A stretch of 33,479 nt of DNA from an uncultured Campylobacter sp. (GTDB lineage Bacteria; Campylobacterota; Campylobacteria; Campylobacterales; Campylobacteraceae). The position numbers and the translations under genes were made by a program. Location of the stretch: contig NZ_CAJPQR010000024.1 of the NCBI RefSeq assembly GCF_905372745.1, forward strand, positions 1 through 33,479. Reading direction: 5' to 3'. How positions within the stretch are numbered: the stretch's first letter is position 1; every line of letters begins with the position of its first letter. The notes below the pieces were generated by a model that saw nothing but the letters and a program-made list of their open reading frames with translations, did not search any database and had not been told where the DNA came from. Shown here piece after piece: positions 32,894 through 33,479 of this stretch.

Positions 32894-33479
32894 CCATGTA
32901 GATTCCGTAGTTTCTGCGTATCTTGTAAAGCTCGTCCATAGCAGACTTTGAGGAAGAATACTCTTGCATAAGGGTATTCTTTTTTTCACTTAGTTCATCA
33001 AGCCTATCCAAAATGTTCTTGGAATTTGGTAGCTTGGAATAGGACTTTTTAAGCTCGGAAAGAGCATTTTCATAGTGGGTAATCTGAGCTTTGTATTCCT
33101 CAAAAAATGCCTTATCAGATGGATTAGAGCGATATTCTTTGTAGTGTCCACGATATTTTTTGACGGTATGGACTTGTTCCATCGTAGCGGATAACTGTTC
33201 CATTTCCTTATCAATCGCTTTGATTTTATCTTGCAGATGTTGTCTTTCATCAGCTGCTCTTTGAATGTATTCATCAAGCTGCTGAACGGATTTAATCCCA
33301 TGTTCTCTGATGAAAATAACGGATTCCGCCATCGTATTCAGATTATGTTTCGTTGCCCAGTATTCATAACCTTTGCTCTCTTTGACCTTGGCATTGGTGT
33401 TCATATCAATGATATTTCCAATGCGTTTTTTAACAGGAGGAGTCTTAATCGTTTCTCTTTCTGCTATGCGTTCTTTTAA
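32874..33479 (-). CDS. C-terminal part of a Firmicutes-element relaxase (5' end outside the window)
   Basis: An open frame enters from the right edge and ends at 32874, giving about 200 residues, from KERIAERETIKTPPVKKRIG near the edge through GYEYWATKHNLNTMAESVIFIREHG to the end YGIYMGKEMQR. A methionine at 33404 is internal. The GY-YWA--HNL--MA-----L-E-G block, a long coiled coil (about 60-150 of the visible part) and the final RNYGIYMGK are typical of relaxase C-termini in Firmicutes conjugative or mobilizable elements. The catalytic tyrosine and histidine motifs would lie outside the window. It is unrelated to the ColE1-type relaxase at 25-27 kb. Confidence 0.78.
   Translation of the reverse strand, partial: LKERIAERETIKTPPVKKRIGNIIDMNTNAKVKESKGYEYWATKHNLNTMAESVIFIREHGIKSVQQLDEYIQRAADERQHLQDKIKAIDKEMEQLSATMEQVHTVKKYRGHYKEYRSNPSDKAFFEEYKAQITHYENALSELKKSYSKLPNSKNILDRLDELSEKKNTLMQEYSSSKSAMDELYKIRRNYGIYMGKEMQR

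Overview
The window looks like a chromosomal segment of a Campylobacter. The best fit is the higher-GC group around C. showae, C. rectus and C. concisus, inferred from gene order and base usage. The core block accB-accC, a SurA-like periplasmic chaperone, gltX, a malic enzyme and upp keeps the neighbourhood known from C. jejuni (Cj1286c to Cj1291c). Core genes and spacers are full of the palindrome-like word TAAATTTA, which largely disappears in the accessory parts from about 19.3 kb onward.

Layout: (1) 1-6.2 kb is a type I-B CRISPR-Cas operon, entered at the tail of a probable cas8b, followed by a separate small-subunit-like gene, then cas7, cas5, cas3, cas4, cas2 and cas1. No CRISPR array is visible in the window. 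(2) 6.5-14.7 kb is the core block. (3) 14.9-17.0 kb holds a barnase-type ribonuclease with a secretion signal, an overlapping barstar-type inhibitor gene, and an unrecognised 220-aa gene. (4) 17.4-27.5 kb is an integrative mobilizable element: tyrosine integrase, a three-gene restriction-modification locus (N6-adenine methyltransferase, C5-cytosine methyltransferase, fused nuclease-methyltransferase), a broken HigB-like toxin gene, an AlpA-like DNA-binding protein, and a ColE1-type mobilization module in which mobB- and mobD-like genes lie nested inside the relaxase gene. (5) 27.9 kb to the end is a very AT-rich segment resembling Firmicutes conjugative elements: a hairpin-rich non-coding region, a decayed ssDNA-binding protein gene, a Thoeris defence operon and the C-terminal part of a second, unrelated relaxase running off the end.

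The Thoeris operon consists of an XRE-type regulator, ThsA (SIR2-SLOG) and three consecutive TIR genes. One is a canonical ThsB. One is split by an apparent 1-base frameshift in a T run. One carries about 250 residues of unrecognised sequence before its TIR domain. In the general model, TIR proteins sense phage and make a cyclic ADP-ribose-type signal that switches on ThsA to destroy NAD+.

The window is therefore a concentrated defence neighbourhood: CRISPR-Cas, restriction-modification, Thoeris, a toxin-inhibitor pair and a toxin remnant. The least explained parts are the N-terminal half of the third TIR protein, the three-gene R-M locus, the stand-alone small-subunit gene of the Cas operon, the sharp base-composition step inside the cas operon, and the Firmicutes-like segment joined to a Campylobacter element, which could be real transfer or a chimeric contig.
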